DNA of 46,576 bases from Salegentibacter tibetensis. GTDB lineage: Bacteria; Bacteroidota; Bacteroidia; Flavobacteriales; Flavobacteriaceae. A program made the position numbers and the translations under genes. The stretch spans positions 1 through 46,576 of the forward strand of contig NZ_JAIQZA010000035.1 of the NCBI RefSeq assembly GCF_020164485.1, given 5' to 3'. The notes beneath the pieces are model-generated. The model did not search any database, had not been told where the DNA came from, and saw nothing but the letters and a program-made list of their open reading frames with translations. Positions 6,564 to 14,831 of this stretch are shown one piece after another; position 1 is the first letter of the stretch, and every line of letters starts with the position of its first letter.

Positions 6564-8885
6564 TTAGGAGATTAATTTCAGCTTTGCGAATCTTAGCAAC
6601 AACTTTTTAATTCCGCCGTTTTCAAAATCAATTTCAGCTTTTTTGTCCTGTCCCACGCCATCTATGGCCAGTACTTTTCCTTTCCCAAAACGCATATGTT
6701 CTACCACGTTTCCAGCTTCAAGCTTTATAGCATTCGTGGCTTTTTCGGGTTCAGGGCTGGCGGGTTTTAATTTCCGCAGCTTCCTTAACTGAGATTCACT
6801 AGGTTTATGTGCCGGGGGTGGAGTCCCTTTTTTAGGTTTGCTTTGGCGCAGTTTACTTTTATCAACATCATCGCCAAAAATATCAGTGTCTATTAGCGGT
6901 TTATATTTATAGTCATCCTGCGGAATCATATAATCCATATACTGCTCGTCTACCTCTTCTATAAACCTACTCGGTTCTGCATCTACAAGTTTTCCCCAGC
7001 GGTAGCGGGATTGCGTATAAGTTAGGTAGGCTTGTTTTTCTGCCCGGGTAAGCGCCACATAAAATAAGCGCCGCTCTTCTTCCAGCTCACTTCGGGTATT
7101 CATACTCATTCCCGAAGGAAAGAGATCTTCTTCCAAACCAACAATATATACGTATGGAAACTCCAGTCCTTTTGCCAGGTGAATGGTCATTAAAGCCACT
7201 CGGTCGTCATCGCCGGTGTCTTTATCCATATCGGTGGCCAGTGCAACGTCTTCCAGGAATTCAGCTAAAGAACCATTGGCATCGGCAAGTTCTTTTTGGC
7301 CTTCTACAAAATCCTTGATCCCGTTAAGTAATTCTTCAATATTTTCAATTCTGGCAATACCTTCCGGAGTACCGTCCTTTTTTAATTCCTGAACCAAACC
7401 TGTTTTTTTGGTCACCGTATCGGCAACGGTAAACGCATCGGCATTTTCGGCTAAAATCGTGAAACTCTTTATCATGTTCACGAAATTGTCCAGCTTGGTA
7501 CGCGTACTCTTATTGATCTTAAGATCCAGATGATCTATATTTTCAATAATTTCAAAAATGGTTTTCCCATATTGATTCCCCGCAATGCTCAGTTTATCCA
7601 TCGTGGTTTGCCCAATTCCCCGTGCGGGGTAATTGATTACTCTCTTTAAAGCCTCTTCATCTTTAGGATTAATCAGCAGGCGTAAATAAGACAGGACATC
7701 CTTAATTTCTTTACGCTGGTAGAATGAAAGTCCGCCGTAAATTCTGTAAGGAATTTCCTTTTTTCTAAGGGCATCTTCCATCGCCCTACTTTGCGCGTTG
7801 GTTCTATATAAAATGGCAAAATCACCATTATTCATCTGATTTTGCATTCTATTTTCAAATATAGAACCGGCAACAAAACGGCCTTCTTCCCCATCGGTTA
7901 GGAGGCGGTTGACCACAATCTTTGGCCCTTCATCATTAGCAGTCCAAACTATTTTTTCTAGTTTGGTTTTATTCTTTTCAATTATAGAGTTTGCCGCATT
8001 TACAATATTCTTGGTAGAGCGATAATTTTGCTCCAAACGGTACATTTGCACGTTATCGTAATCCTTTTGGAAATTCAGGATATTATTAATATTCGCTCCG
8101 CGGAAGGCATAAATACTCTGCGCATCATCTCCCACCACGCATATATTCTGAAATTTATCTGAAAGTGCTTTTACAATCAAATACTGCGAATGATTCGTAT
8201 CCTGATACTCATCTACCAGAATATATCTGAAACGATTCTGGTATTTATGAAGCACTTCGGGAAAACGATTTAAAAGCTCGTTTGTTTTCAGCAAAAGATC
8301 ATCAAAATCCATCGCACCGGCTTTAAAACAACGCTCCACATATTCCTGATAGATTTCTCCCAAACGCGGTTTTTTAGACATCGCATCGGCTTCCTTCAAC
8401 TCCGGGTTTTGGAAATAAGCTTTTACGGTAATTAAGCTGTTCTTATAGGAAGAAATCCGGCTGTAAACCTGTTTATATTTATAAACGTCTTTATCGAGGC
8501 GCATATCTTTAATAATCGCCCTGATCACGCTTTGAGAATCTTGTGTATCGTAAATGGTGAAGTTTGAAGGATAGCCCAATTTATCGGCTTCAAAACGCAA
8601 GATTTTGGCGAAAATAGAGTGAAAAGTTCCCATCCAGAGATTCTTCGCTTCGCTGTTACCAACAATTTTAGCGATACGGGTTTTCATTTCCCGGGCCGCT
8701 TTATTGGTAAAGGTGAGCGATAAAATATTAAAAGGGTCTACTCCCTGGCTCATTAAGTAAGCAATACGATAGGTAAGCACCCTGGTTTTCCCAGATCCTG
8801 CTCCTGCAATCACAATCATGGCGCCATCTTTTTGCAAAACAGGCGCGCGCTGTGCGTCATTTAATTCGGCTAAATAAGCTTCCAA
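6564..8885 (-). CDS. UvrD/PcrA-type superfamily 1 DNA helicase
   Basis: This 773-residue 3'-5' helicase likely acts in nucleotide excision and mismatch repair or in clearing stalled forks. In order: the Q-motif Gln12 in LNDAQRAP, Walker A GAGSGKT at 28-34, motif II LVDEYQD near 225, GDDAQSIYAFRG (motif III), LEQNYRS (motif IV), LMTIHLAKGLEF (motif V), VALTRAEKQ (motif VI), and a C-terminal Tudor-like element (VEHMRFGKGKVLAIDG to the end) as in PcrA, where it contacts RNA polymerase. The start codon is TTG at 8885, preceded by AAGGAAAA at a good distance; no in-frame ATG exists before the Walker A motif, and the N-terminus matches the family. Regions 660-710 are lysine- and proline-rich linker. 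Confidence 0.93.
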   Translation of the reverse strand: MEAYLAELNDAQRAPVLQKDGAMIVIAGAGSGKTRVLTYRIAYLMSQGVDPFNILSLTFTNKAAREMKTRIAKIVGNSEAKNLWMGTFHSIFAKILRFEADKLGYPSNFTIYDTQDSQSVIRAIIKDMRLDKDVYKYKQVYSRISSYKNSLITVKAYFQNPELKEADAMSKKPRLGEIYQEYVERCFKAGAMDFDDLLLKTNELLNRFPEVLHKYQNRFRYILVDEYQDTNHSQYLIVKALSDKFQNICVVGDDAQSIYAFRGANINNILNFQKDYDNVQMYRLEQNYRSTKNIVNAANSIIEKNKTKLEKIVWTANDEGPKIVVNRLLTDGEEGRFVAGSIFENRMQNQMNNGDFAILYRTNAQSRAMEDALRKKEIPYRIYGGLSFYQRKEIKDVLSYLRLLINPKDEEALKRVINYPARGIGQTTMDKLSIAGNQYGKTIFEIIENIDHLDLKINKSTRTKLDNFVNMIKSFTILAENADAFTVADTVTKKTGLVQELKKDGTPEGIARIENIEELLNGIKDFVEGQKELADANGSLAEFLEDVALATDMDKDTGDDDRVALMTIHLAKGLEFPYVYIVGLEEDLFPSGMSMNTRSELEEERRLFYVALTRAEKQAYLTYTQSRYRWGKLVDAEPSRFIEEVDEQYMDYMIPQDDYKYKPLIDTDIFGDDVDKSKLRQSKPKKGTPPPAHKPSESQLRKLRKLKPASPEPEKATNAIKLEAGNVVEHMRFGKGKVLAIDGVGQDKKAEIDFENGGIKKLLLRFAKLKLIS

Positions 8886-9043
8886 TATTTTTCCTTTTTT
8901 AAAAGCTGAAAGGTAACCAAAATGCGTAAAAAAGGAAACCTGGAAGTAGTTGATTTTTCGAACAATTAAGTATGCATTCTCAGTATTGATAGATATTTTA
9001 ATATATTTAAACCCGATTGTTTTTACATCAGAATCTTTAACTT

Positions 9044-9583
9044 ATGAAAATCAGACTATTTTTCCTTATATGCTTATTGAGCCTGGGAATAATGAAAGCA
9101 CAGGTACCAGAAGCTGGCAATGTTATCCCTGAATATGGTGCCACATATCATATTAGTTCTCCAGATTTTAAGACCGATACATCATCTGTCTTAAAAGTAG
9201 TATTTGATGTAAACCGTAACTTTGCAAGCAATGAACCAAACAAACTTATCGAAACTGCTGCCCGCTTCCTGAATATGCATGAAAAAGCCGGTGTAGATTT
9301 AAGAAATATGGAGATTGCATTGGTAGTACACGGTAGTGCCATTAATGATGTACTTAGAGATAAGTTTTATACCAAAAAATATCCACAGACTAATTCAAAT
9401 CCCAATCTGCCTTTGCTCGATGAACTTACAAAACATGGCGTTCAGGTTATATTATGTGGGCAGAGTGCTAAACATCATAAGGTAACAACAGAAAAAGCAG
9501 CCAATGATGTGAAAATTGCGCTTTCAGCTATGACAGCCTTAGTTCAGCTTCAAAATATGGATTATCGAATTATTAATTTCTAA
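9044..9583 (+). CDS. Exported DsrE-family protein
   Basis: The 179-residue product has a signal peptide ending at about residue 19 (LGIMKAQ), so it is periplasmic or surface-bound, unlike the cytoplasmic sulfur-relay DsrE proteins. The DsrE-like fold is shown by VLKVVFDVN near residue 50, ALVVHGSAIN at 92-101 and VQVILCGQSAK at 134-144, where Cys138 sits at the position of the catalytic or sulfur-carrying Cys of DsrE. The start ATG at 9044 follows an AT-rich leader. It is the first gene of a probable four-gene operon, 11 bases before the M20 gene. A sulfur- or thiol-related role is possible but not shown. Confidence 0.8.
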   Translation: MKIRLFFLICLLSLGIMKAQVPEAGNVIPEYGATYHISSPDFKTDTSSVLKVVFDVNRNFASNEPNKLIETAARFLNMHEKAGVDLRNMEIALVVHGSAINDVLRDKFYTKKYPQTNSNPNLPLLDELTKHGVQVILCGQSAKHHKVTTEKAANDVKIALSAMTALVQLQNMDYRIINF

Positions 9584-9594
9584 AAAACAGCAAG

Positions 9595-10863
9595 ATGAAA
9601 ACACCCCTACTTTTCTTATTTTTTTTAACCGGATTTATCCAGGCGCAAAATACTATTCCCGAAAGTGATTTCGAGGAACTTGAAGAACAGGTTATAGAAT
9701 GGAGAAGAGATTTCCATCAACATCCCGAATTAGGAAACAGGGAATTTGAAACAGCAAAAAAAATCGCTGCACATTTAGAATCACTGGGGATAGAAGTTCA
9801 GACGGGCGTTGCTAAAACCGGGGTAGTTGGAATTCTAAAAGGGAATCGTCCGGGAAAAGTAGTAGGATTGAGAGCTGATATTGATGGGCTCCCGGTTAAA
9901 GAGCGAACCGATGTCCCTTTTAAATCTGTTGCAACAAGTGAATTTCGTGGGGAGCAGGTTCCTGTAATGCATGCCTGCGGCCACGACACCCATATCGCAA
10001 TTTTAATGGGAGTAGCAGAGATTCTTTCCAAAAACAATGATTTTCCGGGAACTGTAAAATTTATTTTCCAACCGGCAGAAGAAGGCGCCCCTCCCGGTGA
10101 AGAGGGTGGAGCTAAGCTGATGGTTGAAGAGAACGTTCTAAAAAATCCTGATGTGGATGCCATTTTTGGTTTGCATATTTCTGCAGATAAAGATGTAAAT
10201 ACTATATCCTACAAACCTGAGGGTATCATGGCTGCTTCACAAAGTTTTGAGATCAAGGTCAAAGGAAAACAGAGCCACGGTTCTACACCCTGGAGTGGTA
10301 TAGATCCTATTATGGCTTCGGTAAAAATAATTGATGGACTTCAAACAATTATATCCAGGGAAGCAGAACTTACTCAGGAAGCCGCTGTTCTTTCTATAGG
10401 AAAAATAGAAAGCGGGGTAAGAAGTAATATTATTCCGGAAGAGGCCACCATTATTGGAACTTTACGAACTCTGGATGTAGATATGCAAAAAATGATCAAT
10501 AAAAGAATGGAGGAAATGGTGCCTGCACTGGCTGCAGCATATAGAGCCGAAGCTACCATAGAAATTGCCAAAGGTTATCCAATAACCTACAATGATCCTG
10601 AGCTTACCGCTAAAATGCTTCCAACCTTACAAAAAGTAGCCGGAGAAGAGAATGTTGTTAATATTAAGGCTATAACCGGAGCTGAAGATTTTTCATTTTT
10701 TGCTCAAGAAATTCCCGGTTTGTATTTTTTCCTTGGCGGAAAAACTCCTGGCGTAGTAAATCCTGCACCACATCATACTCCCGATTTCTTTATTGATGAA
10801 AGCGGTTTGTTACTGGGCGTAAAAACTTTGTCACAACTGGCTATAGACTACTTAAACCAGTAA
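9595..10863 (+). CDS. Exported M20-family amidohydrolase (N-acyl-amino-acid hydrolase type)
   Basis: A 422-residue M20D metallohydrolase with a signal peptide of about 17 residues (TGFIQAQ). It should cleave N-acyl or N-aromatic-acyl amino acids or similar amides outside the cytoplasm. Metal ligands are visible: Cys128, His130 and Asp131 in MHACGHDTH, Glu162-Glu163 in QPAEEG, His188-type in FGLHIS, and the C-terminal His pair in APHHTPDF. HQHPELGNREFETA at 41-54 and GLRADIDGLP at 91-100 are family signatures. The lid/dimerisation domain follows (HGSTPWSGIDPI). It sits between the DsrE gene (11 bases) and the glutamate-synthase-domain gene (2 bases), so all are probably one transcript. Substrate unknown; hippurate hydrolase and IAA-amino acid hydrolase are relatives. 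Confidence 0.92.
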   Translation: MKTPLLFLFFLTGFIQAQNTIPESDFEELEEQVIEWRRDFHQHPELGNREFETAKKIAAHLESLGIEVQTGVAKTGVVGILKGNRPGKVVGLRADIDGLPVKERTDVPFKSVATSEFRGEQVPVMHACGHDTHIAILMGVAEILSKNNDFPGTVKFIFQPAEEGAPPGEEGGAKLMVEENVLKNPDVDAIFGLHISADKDVNTISYKPEGIMAASQSFEIKVKGKQSHGSTPWSGIDPIMASVKIIDGLQTIISREAELTQEAAVLSIGKIESGVRSNIIPEEATIIGTLRTLDVDMQKMINKRMEEMVPALAAAYRAEATIEIAKGYPITYNDPELTAKMLPTLQKVAGEENVVNIKAITGAEDFSFFAQEIPGLYFFLGGKTPGVVNPAPHHTPDFFIDESGLLLGVKTLSQLAIDYLNQ

Positions 10864-10865
10864 AA

Positions 10866-12488
10866 ATGGAAGGTGTTTTTAGCTTTTTAGCGGTAATTCC
10901 CTGGTGGGGATGGATTCTTATTTTTATCGTTTTAATAGCTATAAAAGATATTTTTTTTAACCGCGAACACACTATAAAGCATAATTTTCCCGTGGTGGGA
11001 CACCTGCGGTATTTTTTGGAAGGAATTGGTCCGGAATTACGTCAATATATTGTTGCCAGCAACAGGGACGAGTTACCTTTTAACCGTATAGAACGGGGCT
11101 GGATTTATGCTTCAGCAAAAAATGAAAACAATTACGAAGGTTTTGGAACCGATCAGGATATATTTTCAACACATTATATCTTTATAAATAATGCGATGAT
11201 CCCCTTCAACCTTAAAGAAGATCATCCCAATAAAATTGACCCAAACTTTATAGCGTGCGGAAAAGTAATGGGAAAATTCAACAACCGGAAACGACCCTTT
11301 AGGCCCGGTTCAATTATCAATGTTTCTGCGATGAGTTTTGGTGCCCTTTCGGCTAAAGCCGTAGAAGCTATGAATGAAGGTTGTAAACAAGCCGGGGCTT
11401 ACCATAATACCGGGGAAGGCGGACTTTCACAATACCACCAAAAAGGCGCTGATGTGGTTTTTCATTTTGGAACCGGTTATTTTGGGGTCCGGGACGAAGA
11501 AGGAAACTTTTCAATGGATAGAATGGTGAAATTAGTAGAAGATAATCCGCAGATTAGGGCTATTGAAATCAAGCTTTCACAGGGTGCTAAACCAGGAAAA
11601 GGTGGTGTCTTACCCGCTTCAAAAATCACTAAAGAAATTGCTGAAATCAGGCATGTACCTATTGGCAAAGATGTGCTTTCGCCTCCTAACCATACCGCCT
11701 TTAGCAATATCCCTGAAATGATAGATTTTATTGAAGAAATTGCCGATGCCACCGGGCTTCCGGTTGGGATAAAATCGGCGGTGGGAAGATTAAACCAATG
11801 GGAAGAACTCGCCGCGATTATGGCAAGAACAAAACGTGGCCCCGATTTTATCGCCATAGATGGAGGAGAAGGTGGTACCGGTGCTGCACCACCAAGTTTT
11901 GCCGATCACGTTTCTCTACCCTGGATCTACGCTTTTACCGATGTGTATAAAATATTTCTTAACGAAGGAATTACCGATAGAATTGTATTTATTGGCAGTG
12001 GGAAACTCGGTTTTCCAGCCAAAGCTGCAATGGCCTTCGCCCTTGGCGCCGATTGTATAAATGTGGCCCGGGAGGCGATGATGAGCATTGGTTGCATACA
12101 GGCACAGGCCTGTCACAACAACACCTGCCCTACCGGCGTTGCTACGCAAAACAAATGGTTGCAGGCAGGAATAAACGTAAAGGACAAATCGAAAAGAGTG
12201 AATTATTACTTTACAAAATTCAGAAAAGAACTGCTGGAGATAACGCACGCCTGCGGTTACGAACATCCTGCGCAATTCACCATGGACGATGTAGAAATAA
12301 ATTTGAGCGACAAGAACCTGGCAAAAACCCTGGCCACTACTTTTGCATATCACAAAGAAAAAGTACCTTTCGACGGTATTCAGGTGCATATGGATTGCCC
12401 ACATCTAGGCGGCATACATAAGCAAAAAGAAGTTACAACCAAAGAAGCAGAAACCGAAGAGACCTCGGTACATAATAAGAACGAATGA
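10866..12488 (+). CDS. Membrane-anchored FMN-binding glutamate synthase domain protein
   Basis: This 540-residue protein is the FMN/Fe-S core of glutamate synthase large subunit without the N-terminal glutaminase domain or the C-terminal beta-helix. Residues about 8-30 form one transmembrane helix, so the catalytic part is attached to the membrane. FMN-domain signatures include NVSAMSFGALSAKAVEAMNEG, HNTGEGGLS and DFIAIDGGEGGTGAAP. The 3Fe-4S cysteines are Cys410, Cys416 and Cys421 in a C-x5-C-x4-C pattern. Whether it makes glutamate is uncertain because it cannot generate ammonia itself and no GltD-like partner is here; it may be an FMN oxidoreductase of another substrate. It starts 2 bases after the M20 stop and overlaps the next gene by 4 bases. 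Confidence 0.9.
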   Translation: MEGVFSFLAVIPWWGWILIFIVLIAIKDIFFNREHTIKHNFPVVGHLRYFLEGIGPELRQYIVASNRDELPFNRIERGWIYASAKNENNYEGFGTDQDIFSTHYIFINNAMIPFNLKEDHPNKIDPNFIACGKVMGKFNNRKRPFRPGSIINVSAMSFGALSAKAVEAMNEGCKQAGAYHNTGEGGLSQYHQKGADVVFHFGTGYFGVRDEEGNFSMDRMVKLVEDNPQIRAIEIKLSQGAKPGKGGVLPASKITKEIAEIRHVPIGKDVLSPPNHTAFSNIPEMIDFIEEIADATGLPVGIKSAVGRLNQWEELAAIMARTKRGPDFIAIDGGEGGTGAAPPSFADHVSLPWIYAFTDVYKIFLNEGITDRIVFIGSGKLGFPAKAAMAFALGADCINVAREAMMSIGCIQAQACHNNTCPTGVATQNKWLQAGINVKDKSKRVNYYFTKFRKELLEITHACGYEHPAQFTMDDVEINLSDKNLAKTLATTFAYHKEKVPFDGIQVHMDCPHLGGIHKQKEVTTKEAETEETSVHNKNE

Positions 12489-13006
12489 ACCAGATAGAAC
12501 TTTCCCAAATACTTTTAGCTATTTTGCCGGCTTTAATCGTTGGTGTGGTAGCCTTTTATTTTTTTAGCTCCTATAATAAAAATGAAGAAAACCGCAGACG
12601 GTTTTTATTGCATAGGGAAAATCAAAAAACAGCGCTTCCTTTAAAATTACAGGCTTATGAACGAATGACGCTCTTTCTGGAACGCATCTCTCCCGGGAAA
12701 ATCCTGTTTAGGGTAAAACCAAATTCCGATGACAAAGAAGCTTACGAGCGATTATTGATCAACACCATAGAACAGGAATTTGAGCATAACCTCGCACAGC
12801 AAATTTATCTTTCTGTTGAATGTTGGGATTATATAAAAACAGCAAAAAATGCTACTATAGGAATCATTCGGAAGGCAAACCAGCAGGAAAGTGTAACCGA
12901 TGCCGACAAATTAAGGGAAGTGATTCTCAAAAATCTAATAGAAAAACAATCTCCTACTGAAGCTGCCATCGCTTACCTAAAAAATGAAGTAAAACGTTTC
13001 ATTTAA
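12485..13006 (+). CDS. DUF7935-like membrane-anchored protein, function unknown
   Basis: A 173-residue protein with one N-terminal transmembrane helix (residues about 8-27, LLAILPALIVGVVAFYFF) and a charged, helical cytoplasmic part. It resembles the conserved Bacteroidota family now called DUF7935, recognised from the ENRRRFLLHRENQKTALPLKLQAYERM region (28-56) and FLERISPGKI. It overlaps the preceding gene by 4 bases (ATGA), indicating coupled translation, and its stop codon overlaps that of the convergent patatin gene at TTAA 13003-13006. No catalytic motif is evident. Placement after a membrane-anchored FMN enzyme suggests a shared membrane location. Confidence 0.72.
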   Translation: MNQIELSQILLAILPALIVGVVAFYFFSSYNKNEENRRRFLLHRENQKTALPLKLQAYERMTLFLERISPGKILFRVKPNSDDKEAYERLLINTIEQEFEHNLAQQIYLSVECWDYIKTAKNATIGIIRKANQQESVTDADKLREVILKNLIEKQSPTEAAIAYLKNEVKRFI

Positions 13007-13926
13007 AATAACCCAAAGAAACTTTTGCGTTTGGTAGCCAGGAATTGCAAATGTTTTTCTTTGGCGTGATCGTAACCTTGTTGCCACCATTCACCCATTA
13101 ATTTTTTATTAAAAACCAGTGAGTTTTCAGTCAATTTTGTAGGAGTGTAATACGTATTCAGTTTTACCTTTTTATTTAAAGCTGCTAGTTTTCCTTCTAC
13201 GATGTCGTGATATTCTACCTGGTCCAGTAAAAATCCAAAAAGGTTAATCATTAAAGAAAATGGATTTTTACCCAGCACTTTATTATATTCCATATTTTCG
13301 GCTTCCAGGATAATTGCGTCTACCTCAGTTGCACCGCGTTTTATGGCTTCCCGAATAGGCACCACGCAACCCAACCCACCATCGGCATATTCAAATCCGT
13401 CTTTTTTGGCGAGACTCATAAAAGGAATGTAATTACAGCTTATCCAGATCCAGTCGCAAAAATCTTCATAAGAAAAATCCTTAATCGACTTATATTCTAC
13501 GCGGTTTTTAGATAAATTTGAAACAGTAACAATCACATCTTCAACCTGGCTTTTCAGCTGATTGAAATTCTCTTCAGAAAAATTATTTTTTATATGTTTT
13601 CTGAGATTCTGGCTTTCTCCAAAGGTTCTTCTCTTCCGCACAAATTGCCAGAACATATTAAAGTAATTGATGGTCACATATTCACGGCCTTCTTTTCGCT
13701 TTACCACAAAAGGATTAATACTAAAAATCTTGCGCTGGTTTACATTGGTGTAGATGTCGTAAACCTTATCTATATTTCCCATGGCGAGGTGTGGAATAAG
13801 TAAGCTTCCGGTTGAAGTGCCCAGAAACAAATCGTATTCCTTGCCTTCCTCCTGAATTAAATATTGGGCCACGCCGCCTGCAAAAGCGCCTTTACTCCCA
13901 CCGCCAGATATTACCAGTGCCCGCAT
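13003..13926 (-). CDS. Patatin-like phospholipase (downstream copy of a tandem pair)
   Basis: A 307-residue cytoplasmic patatin-like lipid acyl hydrolase. The oxyanion loop SGGGSKGAFAGG is at residues 7-18, the nucleophile Ser38 lies in GTSTG, and the catalytic Asp182 in ADGGLG, so the Ser-Asp dyad is intact. There is no signal peptide. It starts at the last base of the upstream paralogue's stop (TAATG), so the two are translationally coupled. 41 of its first 50 residues are identical to the paralogue and the two align without gaps at least to the ADGGLG motif. Its stop codon overlaps the stop of the convergent DUF7935 gene. Likely role is membrane phospholipid turnover; the exact lipid is unknown. 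Confidence 0.9.
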   Translation of the reverse strand: MRALVISGGGSKGAFAGGVAQYLIQEEGKEYDLFLGTSTGSLLIPHLAMGNIDKVYDIYTNVNQRKIFSINPFVVKRKEGREYVTINYFNMFWQFVRKRRTFGESQNLRKHIKNNFSEENFNQLKSQVEDVIVTVSNLSKNRVEYKSIKDFSYEDFCDWIWISCNYIPFMSLAKKDGFEYADGGLGCVVPIREAIKRGATEVDAIILEAENMEYNKVLGKNPFSLMINLFGFLLDQVEYHDIVEGKLAALNKKVKLNTYYTPTKLTENSLVFNKKLMGEWWQQGYDHAKEKHLQFLATKRKSFFGLF

Positions 13927-14828
13927 TAAAGTTCAATTTGATTAATTTCTTCGCTTTTTTCCCGGGCAAAATTGTAACCACTTCTCCACCAGGACTTCAT
14001 TTGCTTTTCATCAAAAATAAGGGAATTGGTAGTCAATACCGTAGGCGTGTAATAAAAATTTATAGTTACATTCTTATTAGCAGCTGCAAATTTTCCTATT
14101 TTAATATTTTGCTTTTCAATCCTATCCAGCATAAACCGAAACAAATTAGTGATCAGTCCAAAAACGTTTTTGGAAGGCATTCTATTATAAAAAGTAGCCT
14201 CAGTCTGTAATATTACCGCGTCAATATGTGTAGCCCCTCGTTTTATCGCTTCTTCTATAGGCACCATTGTCCCTAATCCACCATCGGCATATTCACAACC
14301 TTTTTTTTGCACCAAACTCATAAAAGGTGTGTAATTGCAGGAAATCCAGATCCACTCACAGAACTCTTTATAATCAAAATCCTTAATCGATTTATATTCA
14401 ACCGCATTCAAAGAAATATTAGAAACAGTAACCACAACATCTTTCGCTCCCGCTTGCAAGCTCAAAAATTCTTCTTTGGTTAAAGTGGCTTCTATAAGTT
14501 TTTTTAGGTTTTTACTTTCGCCAAAAGTCTTTTTTCCTTTCAGAAAATTAATAAGCACATTAAAATGGTTAATGCTTATTTGATCGTACCCGTGCTGCCG
14601 CTTGATAAGAAAAGGACGATTGCTAAAAATACTGGATTGATTTACTGAAGTGTAAATATCTTTTATCTTTTCACACTTATTCAAGGCCAGGTGTGAAATT
14701 AGCAAACTTCCCGTTGAAGTTCCTAAATATAGATCGTAATCACGTTTTAATTCTTCAATTAAATACTGGGCAACACCACCGGCAAAAGCGCCTTTACTGC
14801 CTCCTCCAGATATTACCAATGCTCGCAT
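13926..14828 (-). CDS. Patatin-like phospholipase (upstream copy of a tandem pair)
   Basis: The 300-residue paralogue of the following gene, with the same intact features: glycine-rich oxyanion loop at 7-18, Ser38 in GTSTG, Asp182 in ADGGLG, and the WIWISCNY-PFMSL block at 160-172. The main differences are in residues 25-30, 60-125 and the C-terminal third, which suggests divergence in substrate or partner rather than loss of catalysis. It starts 3 bases after the M1 aminopeptidase stop on the same strand, so aminopeptidase and both patatins probably form one transcript. Silent differences between the two copies are common, so the duplication is not recent. Confidence 0.9.
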   Translation of the reverse strand: MRALVISGGGSKGAFAGGVAQYLIEELKRDYDLYLGTSTGSLLISHLALNKCEKIKDIYTSVNQSSIFSNRPFLIKRQHGYDQISINHFNVLINFLKGKKTFGESKNLKKLIEATLTKEEFLSLQAGAKDVVVTVSNISLNAVEYKSIKDFDYKEFCEWIWISCNYTPFMSLVQKKGCEYADGGLGTMVPIEEAIKRGATHIDAVILQTEATFYNRMPSKNVFGLITNLFRFMLDRIEKQNIKIGKFAAANKNVTINFYYTPTVLTTNSLIFDEKQMKSWWRSGYNFAREKSEEINQIEL

Positions 14829-14831
14829 ACA

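Noticed and set aside
8950-9132. A 60-codon plus frame overlapping the start of the DsrE gene
   Set aside because: It overlaps the signal peptide of a well-supported gene in another frame and has no family resemblance.
11916-12421. Long open frames on both other frames within the GltS-domain gene (11916-12404 minus, 12053-12421 plus)
   Set aside because: Both lie wholly inside a gene with clear Fe-S and FMN motifs and show no family resemblance.
13812-14210. A plus-strand open frame opposite the two patatin genes
   Set aside because: It spans the junction of two well-supported minus-strand genes and has no recognisable features.
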